A stretch of DNA of 64,000 nt, taken from NCBI GenBank assembly GCA_963830775.1, contig CAWHNT010000005.1, positions 1-64,000 on the forward strand. The letters are read 5' to 3'. This stretch comes from CAWHNT01 sp963830775. GTDB taxonomy: Bacteria; Pseudomonadota; Alphaproteobacteria; Geminicoccales; Geminicoccaceae. Below are positions 10,066 to 19,443 of the stretch, piece by piece. Both the position numbers and the translations under genes were made by a program. Below the pieces are notes generated by a model. The model made no database searches, was not told the origin of the DNA, and was given only the letters and a program-made list of their open reading frames with translations. How positions within the stretch are numbered: position 1 is the stretch's first letter; the number at the start of each line of letters is the position of its first letter.

Positions 10066-10101
10066 AACATGCTCTGGCGGTCACTTCGGCACGGCACAGA
10101 C

Positions 10102-10150
10102 CCGCCACATAGCGCTGAAGAAACCCCGCCATTTATCGCTGAAGGTCACA
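10102..10150 (-). repeat. Right 49-bp inverted repeat of the resolvase element
   Basis: Read on the minus strand it starts TGTGACCTTCAGCGATAA and pairs with 9159-9207 (46 of 49 identical). It lies 55 bases before the IS1595-family left end. Confidence 0.8.
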
Positions 10151-10205
10151 CCAAGCCCGCTGGTTTGCATGCCTATCAAAAACAAAGCAGGCTCTTTCCG
10201 GATCC

Positions 10206-11260
10206 GGGGTGCTGAGCGGCCGGAAGGATGGCCGAGGCGGGAAGATGCCTGGGTGGTAGAAGCGAGATGGTAGCTCGCCACCCTTGCAGGAGCGCTTGCC
10301 GCCATGGCCGCACCGGATCTGGTCAACCTCTCGGCGCTGATGGACGACGCCAAGTGCTTCGCCTTGGTGCGCCAGCATCGCTGGCCGGAGGGCGTCCGCT
10401 GTCCCGCTTGCGGCAGCGGCGCGGTGATCCGGGACGGCTGCGACGACAGGCAGCCGCACCGGCAGCGCTATCGGTGCAAGGCGTGCGCGGGGCGCTTCGA
10501 CGACCTCACCGGCACGGTGCTGGCCGGCCATCACCAGCCGCTGCGGGTCTGGGTGCTGTGCCTGTACTTCATGGGCCTGAACCTCTCGAACCGGCAGATC
10601 GCCCGGAGCTGGGCCTCAACGCCTCGGACGTGCAGGTCATGACGGAGCAGCTGCGCCACGGCTTGGTGGCCAGGGCCCCGGCGGTGACGCTGGCAGGCGA
10701 GGTGGAGATCGACGAGGTCTACGTCGTGGCCGGGCACAAGGGCCAACCGGCGGCGGTCGCCAAAAGGGGCGGCTCGGCCGCCGCCGCAGGCTGGCAGGCG
10801 CGCCGGGCCGCGGCACGCTGGCGAAGGACAAGCCACCCATCCTCGGCCTGATCCAGCGCGGCGGGCAGGTGGTCCTGCGCATGCTGGCCAATGTGCAGCA
10901 GAAGACGATCCAGCCGATCATCGAGGCCGCCGTCGCCCAAGGCACCCGCGTCCACACCGACGAGTACGACATCTACGCCCGCCTGCCGGCCTGGGGCTAT
11001 CGGCACAAGACGGTCTGCCACGGGCGCGGCGAGTACGCCCGCGACGAGGATGGCGACGGCTTCTGCGAGATCCACGTCAACACCATGGAGGGCATCTGGT
11101 CCCTGCTGCGCTCCTGGCTGCGCCCGCACCGGGGCATCTCGCAGGAGAAGCTGCCGCTCTATCTCGGCTTCTTCGAGTTCGTGCACAACGCCCGGCGCCG
11201 CGGCAAAGCCCTCCTCGGCGCCCTCATCGCAGCCCTGGTCGCATGATAGCCCAACACCCC
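10206..11260 (+). mobile_element. IS1595-family insertion sequence disrupting tadC
   Basis: The ends carry inverted repeats: GGGGTGCTGAG at 10206 and, on the minus strand, GGGGTGTTGGG ending at 11260. Both are flanked by GGATCC (10200-10205 and 11261-11266), which is either part of the repeats or a short target duplication. The encoded transposase has the zinc ribbon and DDE core of IS1595. The element sits where the 3' part of tadC should be. Confidence 0.75.
10304..11246 (+). pseudogene. IS1595-family transposase, frameshifted
   Basis: The N-terminal zinc ribbon is visible (VRCPACGSGAVIRDGC, then YRCKACAGRFDDLTGTVL). A helix-turn-helix-like region follows (LNLSNRQIARSW). After a frame change near 10612 the DDE (ISXO2-like) domain begins with VTLAGEVEIDEVYVVAGHKG. 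After another near 10830 it continues with VHTDEYDIY and VNTMEGIWSLLRSWLRPHRG to the end. The acidic catalytic residues are present across the frames, but the protein is broken as sequenced. Confidence 0.8.
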
Positions 11261-11266
11261 GGATCC

Positions 11267-12050
11267 CGACAAGAGCGTTCTCGGTCTGCACAAGCGTGTT
11301 CACCACCCCTCGGATGGAGGCGAGATCGCAGCGGCTGCCGAGATTGAGGAGCGCCTGCCTGCGATCGGGCAGGAAATTGAGCTCGACGGATGTGAGCGCC
11401 AGCTCGGCTGAGAGTTCCGGTGCTGAAGGACCGATCTCGTCAGCCACACGGTTCAGCGCCGCGTCGAGGCTCAGCCCGGCTTCCGCGCAGATCACCAGCA
11501 GATCGAGCCCGTCCGGCAGCGCCTTCTGCAAGGCCTGCCGCCGCTTCGTCTGGAGGTTCGAGACGTAGATGTCGGGTGCGAAGAACCCCAGAATGGTAGC
11601 CATGGGCAGCGTCAGCGGGCGCAACCTGGGCGACACGAGCCCAATCTGGACAAGGTAGATCAACACGAACGCCACGCCGAGAAAGAGGCTCGGGAGAACC
11701 AGCTTCGCGACCAGGAAACCTGCGAGTGCCTCTCTGGAGCGAAGGCCGGCGCGGAGCAGGCGCATGCGGATTCTGTCTGCCTGCGCAGTCTGCACCAACT
11801 GCCAGCGCCGCGTCAGCGCAGCTAAAGGTAGGGCCCGCCGGCGTGTCGAGCGCCGCTTCGGCCCTAGGGCCACCAACCGGAGCTCGTCACGGCGCCGAGC
11901 GATAATGCGCTGGCGGGCCAGCCGCGAATCATCGTCGATCAGGGCGCGCCAGGCTACGACGATGCAAAGAAACGTCACCAGCCCAACCATGTAGACGACG
12001 AGCGTATCCAACGTCAGGCCGAACGGAAGGTAGCGATCGACGGGATTCAT
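11267..12050 (-). pseudogene. tadC: Tad pilus inner-membrane protein TadC, 3' end lost to IS1595
   Basis: TadC is a polytopic platform protein of the Tad secretion system. The remaining part starts MNPVDRYLPFGLTLDTLVVY, with membrane segments at about 10-30 and 110-145. It contains the GSPF-like region QKALPDGLDLLVICAEAGLS, then SAPELSAELALTSVELNF, and runs to RGVVNTLVQTE. The IS1595-family element then begins, and the last membrane helices are missing. The start codon overlaps the tadB stop (ATGA). About 255 of roughly 320 residues remain. Confidence 0.85.
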
Positions 12051-13045
12051 ATCTCGAAGCGCACCATCTTCGCCATGATCGCAGCACCCGACACCATGCT
12101 GCCGAGCCCTAGGGCAAGCAGGATCCATCCACGTGGATCGACGAAGAATTTCATTATATACTTCTCATTGACGATGTAGATTAGACCGAACATGATAAAG
12201 GGTAAGGAGCCGATGATCATGGCCGAAGCCCGGGCCTCTGATGACATGGCTTTGATTTTCAGTTTAAGCTGATCACGGCGTCGCATCATGTGGGCCAAGT
12301 TCTGCAGGATTTCGGAAAGATTGCCTCCGGTTTCCTGCTGGATGGCGAGGCTGATGACGAAGAACTTGAATTCCGGGATTTGGATGCGGCGCGCCGCAGA
12401 CCATAAGGACTCGTCGAGCGTCAGGCCGAGGCGCAGATTGCCTGTGACCTCTCGGAATACCTCCGCCACCACGTTCCTCGATTCGTCGGCCGCCGTCTGG
12501 ATCGCCTCCGCCACTGGCAGGCCCGACTTGACTGCGCGGACCATGAGGTCGATCGCGTCTGGGAACTCGCCCAGGAACTGCCGCGTGCGCCGGCCAATCC
12601 GCTGCTTCACGAAAAGGTGCGGGATGCCGCTTGCGCCGATGAGCCCAAACCCCAGTGCTATCGGCAGGTTGGCCGAGAGGAACACGACTGCGGCACCGGC
12701 AGAGATGGCCCCGGCGGCAAACGCCAGCAGGGTAAAGTCCACGACACTGATCGACAGCCCGGCGCGCTGGAGGGCTGCCCGGAGGACTCCTGCCCGGGGC
12801 ACGGCGCGGACCAGCGTCGTTGAGGCACGCCCGAACACGCTTCTCGCTTCCTGCCGACGCACGCTGGTCGGGGCCTGGACTTTCGCCTGGGCGTGCTGGA
12901 GCCGGGCCGATTGCCGCACGCGCTCTACCCGCTTGCGCAGGCGCCTGGAACCGGCGGAGCGTTCGCCTGGAACCAGTGCCAGCAGCAGTGCGGCACCAAA
13001 GCATGCCGCGGCGAACAGCGTGAGCGTGCCCATGTCAGCGAGCAT
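12047..13045 (-). CDS. tadB: Tad pilus inner-membrane platform protein TadB
   Basis: The product is about 332 residues with an N-terminal membrane helix (LTLFAAACFGAALLLALVP). A middle pair of helices follows (FTLLAFAAGAISAGAAVVFL), then the GSPF/T2SSF domain: FLGEFPDAIDLMVRAVKSGL, SLAIQQETGGNLSEILQNLA. It ends in two further membrane segments (LPFIMFGLIYIVNEKYIMKF and WILLALGLGSMVSGAAIM). With TadC it forms the platform on which TadA acts. An ATG at 13045 is preferred over the TTG at 13051. The stop overlaps the tadC start. Confidence 0.9.
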   Translation of the reverse strand: MLADMGTLTLFAAACFGAALLLALVPGERSAGSRRLRKRVERVRQSARLQHAQAKVQAPTSVRRQEARSVFGRASTTLVRAVPRAGVLRAALQRAGLSISVVDFTLLAFAAGAISAGAAVVFLSANLPIALGFGLIGASGIPHLFVKQRIGRRTRQFLGEFPDAIDLMVRAVKSGLPVAEAIQTAADESRNVVAEVFREVTGNLRLGLTLDESLWSAARRIQIPEFKFFVISLAIQQETGGNLSEILQNLAHMMRRRDQLKLKIKAMSSEARASAMIIGSLPFIMFGLIYIVNEKYIMKFFVDPRGWILLALGLGSMVSGAAIMAKMVRFEI

Positions 13046-13094
13046 GGCCAAACCTGCGGCAGCATGTGCTCGGCCCCTTCGAGTTCCAGCCTGA

Positions 13095-14525
13095 TCACGG
13101 CTGCATTGCCGCCATCAGGGCACGGTCGAGGCCGAAATAGGCCGCGCGCTTGATGAAGTAGGGGCGAACGGGCGCAGGCTTGAACGCGCCGATCAGGGTC
13201 CCGTCTCGGTTCTCTCCCTGGTACTCGAAAGTGAACAGATCCTGCGTGGTGACGACATCGCCTTCCATGCCCACGATCTCGGTCACATGCGTGACCCGGC
13301 GGATGCCGTCCCGCATCCGGGAGACCTGCAGGACCAGGTTCACAGCACCGACAATCTGCGCCCGGATAGCCTTGCTCGGCAGGTTTGAAGCCGCCATGCC
13401 GACCATGTTCTCCATACGGGTGATCGCCTCGCGCGGGCTATTGGCGTGCAGTGTGCACATCGAGCCGTCATGGCCGGTGTTCATCGCCTGCAGCATGTCC
13501 AGCGCCTCCGGCCCACGTACCTCGCCGCAGATGATGCGGTCCGGCCGCATCCGCAGAGCGTTGCGGACGAGATCGCGCATGGTGATTTCGCCAAAGCCCT
13601 CGAGATTGGGTGGGCGGGTCTCGAGCCGCACCACGTGCGGCTGCTGGAGCTGGAGCTCGGCTGCGTCCTCGATCGTCACTACCCGCTCACCGGTGTCGAT
13701 GAGCTGCGACATGGCATTGAGCATGGTGGTCTTCCCGGACCCGGTGCCACCCGAAATCACGATGTTGAGCCGGCAGGCCGACGCGACCTTGAGCACCCTG
13801 GCCAGCGCCTCGCTCAGGTTCGACTGCCGCGCCATGACATCGAGCGTAATCGACTTTTTTGCGAACTTGCGGATCGAGATGGCGCATCCGTCGATCGCGA
13901 GCGGCGGTGCTATGACATTGACGCGGCTGCCATCCTCGAGTCGGGCGTCGCAGACAGGGCAGGTTTCGTCGACGCGCCTGCCGATCCGCGTCACGATCCG
14001 TTGGGCCACGTTCATGACGTGCTGGTTGTCACGGAACTGCACGTCCGTGAGCTCGAGCTTGCCGCGACGCTCCACGTAAACTTGGCGGGCGCCGTTTACC
14101 ATGATGTCGGTAATGCCCTCGTCGCGGAGCAGCGGCTCGAGCGGCCCGAGGCCCACCATGTCGTCAATAATGGTGGCGCTGAGCGCTTCCTGCTCACGGG
14201 TGGTGAGCGACATGCGTTGCTCGACCACGATCTCGCCGATCAGCTCCAGGATCTGGCGGTTCAGCTCGTCACGTGGAAGCTTGGTCGCGGCCGAAGCATC
14301 GATACGCTCGTAGAGCGTGGCCTGAATGCGGGACAGCGTTGCCTTCAAGGTCTCGCCGCGACGGTCCGGCGCACCGGAAAATCGTGCCGCAGGGGCTGGC
14401 TTGCCTGGTAGCATGCCGGGCGCCAGTGTCGCCGCCACGTCCAATGCCCCAGGCCTGTCACCCGATCCGGCGGCACCTAACGACGGCACGGTGGCCGGCA
14501 GATCGACGGCGCGTCGTCCAAACAT
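13095..14525 (-). CDS. cpaF: Tad pilus assembly ATPase TadA (CpaF)
   Basis: This is the secretion ATPase that powers Flp pilin assembly. The start at MFGRRAVDLP overlaps the stop of cpaE (TGATG), giving about 476 residues. The N-terminal domain includes LGPLEPLLRDEGITDIMVNG. The P-loop is ISGGTGSGKTTMLN, followed by VVTIEDAAELQLQQPHVVRL (Walker B region), PDRIICGEVRGPEALDMLQA and the histidine box GHDGSMCTLHANSP. All key motifs are intact. Confidence 0.95.
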   Translation of the reverse strand: MFGRRAVDLPATVPSLGAAGSGDRPGALDVAATLAPGMLPGKPAPAARFSGAPDRRGETLKATLSRIQATLYERIDASAATKLPRDELNRQILELIGEIVVEQRMSLTTREQEALSATIIDDMVGLGPLEPLLRDEGITDIMVNGARQVYVERRGKLELTDVQFRDNQHVMNVAQRIVTRIGRRVDETCPVCDARLEDGSRVNVIAPPLAIDGCAISIRKFAKKSITLDVMARQSNLSEALARVLKVASACRLNIVISGGTGSGKTTMLNAMSQLIDTGERVVTIEDAAELQLQQPHVVRLETRPPNLEGFGEITMRDLVRNALRMRPDRIICGEVRGPEALDMLQAMNTGHDGSMCTLHANSPREAITRMENMVGMAASNLPSKAIRAQIVGAVNLVLQVSRMRDGIRRVTHVTEIVGMEGDVVTTQDLFTFEYQGENRDGTLIGAFKPAPVRPYFIKRAAYFGLDRALMAAMQP

Positions 14526-15637
14526 CAGCGGCGTCGTCGCAGGGGCCAGAGGGCGAACCGAGACGGTGCCGGACCGCTCCCACCGCACAGGCGCTCGGCC
14601 AACTCGTGCAGGCCCGAGGCGACCTTGCTGTTCCCGCCCGCCACGGGCTGGCCGACATTGACGGCTGCAGCAACGCTCTTGGCGTCGAATGGGATACAGA
14701 AATCAATGGGTCGACCGACGGCCGCCTCGAACTCGGCACGGCCAATCTCACCCTGGCGGTACTCCCCAACCCGGTTCGCGCAGAGCACCGTCTGACAGGA
14801 CGCGTTGATCCCGGGCAGGACCGACAGGTAGCGCAAACCATCGCGCATTCCGGCCAGCGAGAGGTCGGTGACGAGCACGAAGTTGGTGGCGGACTGGAGC
14901 ACGTGCTGCGTGCACGGGCTCACCAGCCGCGGCAGGTCGACGATGACGAAATGGAATTTGTTGCGCAGCTCCTTGAGCAGCATGTCGAGTGCTGCATAGT
15001 CTGGAAGCAGCGCCTCGTTCAGCGACTCCTCGCTGCTGAGGACATGAAGAGTGTCGCTCTGCTTGATCATGGCCCGCTCGATGAACAGGCTGTCGATCCG
15101 GCTCGGATGCTCCAGCGCCTCCCGCAGGCCGTGCGAGGGCTCGAGGTCGAGCGCCAATGCTGCTGTGCCGAACTGCAGGTCCAGATCGACGAGCGCCACG
15201 CGGCGACGTCGCTTATGCGCGATGCTCCAGGAGAGGCCAGTAGCCACGAGCGTGGCGCCGACCCCGCCACGGGTGCCGGTGACAGCGATCAGCCGTCCAA
15301 GCCTGCTCGACTGGCGGCTCTGCCCGCTACTGTCGAGAGCACCCAGAAGCGACTTCTGCAGCAGGTCCGGCGTGATCGGCTTGACCAGATAGTCGCTGAC
15401 GCCGCGGTTGATCAGGTCGCGGAACAGGCCCACGTCGTTACGGTCGCCGACCGTTATCACGGTGACACCCGGCTCGCAGACCTCCGCGAGCTCGTTCACG
15501 GCCGACAGGGGCATCTCGGTACCGGCGATGTCGACCAGAAGGATCCGTGGGGACCGCTGAATGCCGAGTTCGCGGATGGCATCGGCGATGCCGCCGCGCT
15601 GGACAGCAGCGTGCGCAATCATCAGGTCGGCGACCAC
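14525..15637 (-). CDS. cpaE: Tad pilus localisation protein CpaE/TadZ (5' end probably frameshifted)
   Basis: The intact frame gives 370 residues from a GTG. It has an atypical receiver-like N-terminus (RILLVDIAGTEMPLSAVNEL, then YLVKPITPDLLQ) and a MinD/ParA-type ATPase domain with the deviant P-loop VTGTRGGVGATLVATGL, followed by ALVDLDLQFGTAAL. Coding character continues upstream of the GTG (RRHLRAFVTDEETRKVVDHV). An ATG at 15740 (MNAQAAPEL) overlaps the cpaD stop as ATGA but is one base out of frame, so the true start is probably 15740 with a frameshift near 15700. TadZ/CpaE proteins place the pilus at the pole. Confidence 0.85.
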   Translation of the reverse strand: MVADLMIAHAAVQRGGIADAIRELGIQRSPRILLVDIAGTEMPLSAVNELAEVCEPGVTVITVGDRNDVGLFRDLINRGVSDYLVKPITPDLLQKSLLGALDSSGQSRQSSRLGRLIAVTGTRGGVGATLVATGLSWSIAHKRRRRVALVDLDLQFGTAALALDLEPSHGLREALEHPSRIDSLFIERAMIKQSDTLHVLSSEESLNEALLPDYAALDMLLKELRNKFHFVIVDLPRLVSPCTQHVLQSATNFVLVTDLSLAGMRDGLRYLSVLPGINASCQTVLCANRVGEYRQGEIGRAEFEAAVGRPIDFCIPFDAKSVAAAVNVGQPVAGGNSKVASGLHELAERLCGGSGPAPSRFALWPLRRRR

Positions 15638-15736
15638 GTGATCGACGACCTTCCTCGTCTCTTCGTCCGTGACGAACGCCCGCAGGTGGCGGCGCTCGTC
15701 AGCGCCAAGCAGCGAGTTCCGGGGCGGCTTGCGCGT

Positions 15737-16453
15737 TCATTCCTCGGTCATCCCCGCCTTCAACTCCTTGACCTTGTCGGTCCGGTAGCGGACCACCGCC
15801 TCGGCTTCGCGGATGCCGTCGGCCGGGCCGAGTGGGCGACCTTGGGCCAGATCGGCAGGGTCCGCGATCATGAGGCCGAGATTGACGGCGTTGGCGCAAC
15901 CCAGATTGCTCAGCGGCAGGTTCCTCGGATCGAAGGCAGGACTGCGGGTCCAATCCGGGCACTCGGGGAGGCGGACCGAATACGTCGTGGCGACAATCTC
16001 CACCGACCGGCCGAGTGCGCCGACCTGCTCATCAGGGGCAGCACCGAATTGAGCCTCATCCCTCAAGGTCGCGGTGCTGACCGAGGCGCCAGGGCCGGAC
16101 CGTTCGCGTATGTGCCTGGCCACCGCGTCCGCGCGCCTCATCGGCAAGTCAGGCGTGGAAGTGTCGGCGGCGCGCGAGCTGGCCGTGCCAATGACGCGGA
16201 ATTCAGGCGCCGGGTCTTGCGAAAACGAGGCGAGGAACACGGTGAGGCGCTCCAGCTCTGCAACGCTCGGCTGGTCTGCGTCGAGGTCGAACAGGACGCG
16301 ATGGACCGTCTCGACCCGTACCGCGGTCGGCTCCGCCACTGGCGTGCTCGAAGGAGGTGGGACCATGGCAGCGCAGGCGGCGAGGTGCAGAGCGCTCAGC
16401 ACGCAGCCCAGGAGCAGGACTGTGCGGCAGGAGGAGATGGGCATAAGCGGCAT
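15737..16453 (-). CDS. cpaD: Pilus assembly lipoprotein CpaD
   Basis: The product is 238 residues from the ATG at 16453. It starts with a lipoprotein signal (VLLLGCVLSALHLAACAAMV, lipobox LAAC). The hallmark CpaD region is present: RSVEIVATTYSVRLPECPDW, then LPLSNLGCANAVNLGLMIAD and PADLAQGRPLGPADG. It is an outer-membrane-associated partner of the CpaC secretin. The stop overlaps the presumed cpaE ATG, and the start lies eight bases after the cpaC stop. Confidence 0.88.
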   Translation of the reverse strand: MPLMPISSCRTVLLLGCVLSALHLAACAAMVPPPSSTPVAEPTAVRVETVHRVLFDLDADQPSVAELERLTVFLASFSQDPAPEFRVIGTASSRAADTSTPDLPMRRADAVARHIRERSGPGASVSTATLRDEAQFGAAPDEQVGALGRSVEIVATTYSVRLPECPDWTRSPAFDPRNLPLSNLGCANAVNLGLMIADPADLAQGRPLGPADGIREAEAVVRYRTDKVKELKAGMTEE

Positions 16454-16461
16454 GCTGGGCC

Positions 16462-17914
16462 TCAATCGAGGGTGAAGCCTGCCGGGCCGGCCAACCGGCC
16501 AAGGCTCGTCGCTGCCTGCCTCCGGGAGCCAGGTCGGAGTGCGGCACTGGCGAGCCTGCCGCCCAGGATCCTGTCGAGATCACCCGCGTCCCGGTGGCCG
16601 TCCACCGGTGTCGCAAGGCGAGCCCTCGAGACCGGCCGAACCAGGTAGGGAGTGACGACGATGACCAGCTCCGTCTCGCTGCGGCGGAAGTCGGTCGACC
16701 GGAAGAGCGTCCCCAGGACAGGCAAGTCACCGAGCCCTGGGAACTTTTCCAGATTATTGCGGGTCGTGTTGGAGACCAGGCCCCCGATCGCGAAACTCTG
16801 GCCGCTCCCGAGCTCGACCGTGGTCTCGGCACGACGGGTCGAGAGGGCAGGGATGACCAGGTCGAGCAGCTTGATCGCACCCTTGTCGCTGAGGTCGCTG
16901 ACCTCCGGGCGGACCTTCAGGCTGATCCTGTCGCCCTGCAGCACCGTTGGCGTGAACGCCAGGCTGACGCCGAACTGCTTGAACTCGAATCTCGATCTCG
17001 TCCTCGTCACGGCCGACCGGGACGGGGAACTCGCCGCCGGCCAGGAAGCTCGCCGTCTCGCCGGAAAGGGCCGTGAGATTGGGCTCCGCAAGGACGTTCA
17101 CGAGGCCCTCACGCTCGAGCGCATCCAGGATCCCATTCACGTTGACAGAATCGGTCGAGTAGTTCCCGAATGCGGTCCCTGACACACCGTTCGGGTCGGT
17201 GAAGCGGGAGAACGGCAGGGTTCCATTGGAGGTGAAGGGGCGACCGGTGGCGACGCCGAACATGAACTCGTCGATCTGGAAGGCAGCCTCCCAGTTGATG
17301 CCGAAGAGCTTCGTCACCTCGCGGGAAACCTCTGCAACCCGAACCCGCAGGTTCACCTGCGTAGGCGCATCCACACGCAAGCGGTTGATCAGGGATTCGT
17401 TCTCGCCGAGGTAGCGGTTCGCTATCTCCCGGACTTCCTGGGATTGCGCAGGGTCGGCGACCGTCCCATCAAGCACGATGCCACCATCGACCGAGCGCAC
17501 GGTCACCGAGTTGGCCGGGTCGATGGCGGCCAGCACCTGCTCAAGGCCACTCAGATGGTGCTCGACGACAATGTCGCGCTGGAACAGCACCTCCTCGGCC
17601 TCATCCACGGCGAACAGGCTCGTCGTCCCGCTGCGACGTCCGAAGACGTAGACCAGCGTGGGCGAATGGGCCTGGACGTCCGCCACCTGAGGGTCGGCTA
17701 CGAAGACGCCTGCTGCCGGCCTCGAAAGACGGATAAGGCGCCCCTGTTTGACCTCGAGGGTGAGGCTCTGATCAGGTGCCGCCACGCTGGCGGCAGATGG
17801 CCTGCCTGCCTGTGCATAAGCATCCTTGGGGTCGATGGCGAGCAGCCCCCCGAGGCCCATGACGGCCACCAGGCAGGCCATGGCCCGGCGAGCCCAGCGG
17901 ACGGGTTGGCTCAC
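16462..17914 (-). pseudogene. cpaC: Outer-membrane secretin CpaC/RcpA, frameshifted
   Basis: The gene starts at a GTG overlapping the cpaB stop (GTGA). A signal peptide (AMACLVAVMGLGGLLAI) is followed by pilus-N (SLTLEVKQGRLIRLSRPAAG), a BON-like segment (VDGGIVLDGTVADPAQSQEV) and the secretin domain (VNVLAEPNLTALSGETASFL, then GGEFPVPVGRDED). Near 16985 the frame changes, and the rest of the secretin (FKQFGVSLAFTPTVL, then GQSFAIGGLVSNTTRNN and ETELVIVVTPYLVRPV) continues to 16462. The corrected length is about 483 residues, normal for CpaC. It forms the pore for the pilus. Confidence 0.85.
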
Positions 17915-18765
17915 CGCCCGGCTCCACGGGCGACGGACACCGTCTGTGCCTCGGCACCACGGATCACGGACATCGTCCTGCGCGGCTGGTTCTCGGGCCG
18001 CAGCACGGGGCTCACATCGGCGTCCCAGGTTATCCGCGTGCGGCTCCTGGTGTCGGGAGCGCCGGCCTCCTGGCGCGCAAGGCTGCGCAGACTGAGCGAC
18101 AGCTTGCCGAGCTCGGTGGTGAGCGCCACCTTCTCGGCGCCCGCCGGGCTCACCTCGAGCGTCGCGGTTCGGGCTTGGCCTCCTGATGCCTCCTCGCCCT
18201 CCTCGTTGCGCAGGCGACGGCCCATCGCCAGCACCCGAACGTCCTCGAGCACGGTTTCGCTGACCTGACGCTCGGCCTCGCCCTCCTCGCCCAGCTTCTG
18301 GGTGAGGATCAGGTCGACATGGTCGCCGGGGAAGATCAGGCCGGCGTTGCTGGAGGCTTCGTCCACCGGCACCGAGACGGCACGCAGGCCCGGATCGAGC
18401 ACGGCGGCCAGAAAGCCGCGTTCACCCGGCTTGACGATGTTGCCCTGCGTGATCGGCTCGCCTTCCGCCGCCGGGCGGCGCAGAACGGCGCCGGCCACAT
18501 CCTCGACGGTGCCCTTGCCCTCGACCACGTAGCTGTCGGGAAGAGCCACATCCGGCCATTCCTGCCAGCGCACGCCATCCGGCTGGATGAACTCGCCAGC
18601 GCTCAGGCTCTTGGAGGCGACGAGCACGCTCTTGCTCGCCGGCCTGGCGGGTGCCTGCGCCTGCACCTCGGACCGGTTCGAGCGGGCCTGCAGCCAGTCT
18701 CGAGCGACCAGCGTGCTTGCCACGGCCCCCATCAGCGCCACGACCGGTAGCAGCCATCTGCGCAT
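17911..18765 (-). CDS. cpaB: Flp pilus assembly protein CpaB/RcpC
   Basis: The product is 284 residues. One N-terminal membrane or signal segment (LLPVVALMGAVASTLVARDW) precedes an SAF domain (VLVASKSLSAGEFIQPDGVR, then VEDVAGAVLRRPAAEGEPI). The RcpC region follows (LRAVSVPVDEASSNAGLIFP, GDHVDLILTQ, then ATLEVSPAGAEKVALTTELG). It is periplasmic and associated with the secretin. A GAGGTGA ribosome-binding site precedes the ATG, and its stop overlaps the cpaC GTG. Confidence 0.9.
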   Translation of the reverse strand: MRRWLLPVVALMGAVASTLVARDWLQARSNRSEVQAQAPARPASKSVLVASKSLSAGEFIQPDGVRWQEWPDVALPDSYVVEGKGTVEDVAGAVLRRPAAEGEPITQGNIVKPGERGFLAAVLDPGLRAVSVPVDEASSNAGLIFPGDHVDLILTQKLGEEGEAERQVSETVLEDVRVLAMGRRLRNEEGEEASGGQARTATLEVSPAGAEKVALTTELGKLSLSLRSLARQEAGAPDTRSRTRITWDADVSPVLRPENQPRRTMSVIRGAEAQTVSVARGAGR

Positions 18766-18783
18766 CGAGATTCACCTCACAGC

Positions 18784-19278
18784 TCAAAGCCAGCGCTGGT
18801 GAAGGAGCCATGCGCCTGCGAGCGCGATCGCCAGGCCATAGGGAAGGGTGGGCTTCGCAGCGGCCGCACCCTGGTCCTGAGGGCCATGCACCAAGCGTGG
18901 CAGGCCCCATGGCAGGACAGCGCTCACCGGCGCGAGCCTGGACCAGAGAAGCGCCAAGCATCCGCCAAGCAGGCCGGTCAGGAGCAGGAAAGGCACGAGC
19001 GCGGTGTCCGCAGCCCAAAGTGCCAGTGCGCCCAACAGCTTCACGTCGCCGCCGCCAAGCCACCCGAGCCGCCAAGCCACGAGCGCCAACGTGCACACTG
19101 CCAAAACGCCCAGCCCGGTCTGCCACGAGGGCGTATCACCCTCGATCAGCATCACCTGAGCAAGCCAAAGAAGCGCGATACCCGCCGGCACGGCGTTGGC
19201 AATACGGCGCTCACATAGGTCGGTGACCATGGCCCAGACGAGCAGGCCGAGGACCGCGGCCGGGGCTAGCACAGGCAT
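18784..19278 (-). CDS. cpaA: Prepilin peptidase CpaA (A24 family)
   Basis: The product is 164 residues and very hydrophobic. The two catalytic aspartates of the A24 family lie in MVTDLCERRIANAVP and GWLGGGDVKLLGALALW. It processes Flp prepilin at the inner membrane. It lies second in the pilus operon, separated from flp by a strong hairpin that probably reduces read-through. The length is normal for the short CpaA/TadV type without a methylase domain. Confidence 0.9.
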   Translation of the reverse strand: MPVLAPAAVLGLLVWAMVTDLCERRIANAVPAGIALLWLAQVMLIEGDTPSWQTGLGVLAVCTLALVAWRLGWLGGGDVKLLGALALWAADTALVPFLLLTGLLGGCLALLWSRLAPVSAVLPWGLPRLVHGPQDQGAAAAKPTLPYGLAIALAGAWLLHQRWL

Positions 19279-19392
19279 GACAGCGTCGTTCGCCTTTTGT
19301 TCTTCTGCATGGCAGAAGAGCCTCGTGGCCTGGAAGAACTCAGGCCAGCGTTGGCCGGGGCAGCAAAAGCAGGTGCGCCGAACGGAAACTGA

Positions 19393-19430
19393 GCATTGAT
19401 GGCCGGCGCCGCCGTGCCGGCCATCAATGC
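19393..19430 (-). terminator. Strong hairpin between flp and cpaA
   Basis: A perfect 15-bp stem (GCATTGATGGCCGGC pairing with its complement) has an 8-base loop and lies just after the flp stop on the minus strand. The following bases are only weakly T-rich. It may act as an attenuator or 3' stabiliser, so that flp mRNA is far more abundant than that of the assembly genes, as is common in Tad operons. Confidence 0.6.
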
Positions 19431-19443
19431 ATCAGGCTCTTTG

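Larger units (their letters stand above)
9159..10150 (+). mobile_element. Resolvase-carrying element bounded by 49-bp inverted repeats
   Basis: Two 49-bp inverted repeats (9159-9207 and 10102-10150) match at 46 of 49 positions. They enclose only a serine resolvase gene and its upstream region. The bases next to the ends are similar (GCAAGCC on the left, CCAAGCC on the right), which could be an imperfect 7-bp target duplication. There is no transposase inside. The structure recalls miniature Tn3-derived elements that keep a resolvase, but the repeat termini do not start with the usual GGGG, so the family is open. Confidence 0.55.

Noticed and set aside
9159..10150. Calling the resolvase element a standard Tn3 transposon
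   Set aside because: There is no transposase, and the termini lack the GGGG start of Tn3-family repeats.
14273..16648. Plus-strand open frame of 791 codons
   Set aside because: It lies antisense to cpaF, cpaE and cpaD, which have all expected motifs. The translation has no recognisable domain and is rich in residues typical of antisense high-GC frames.
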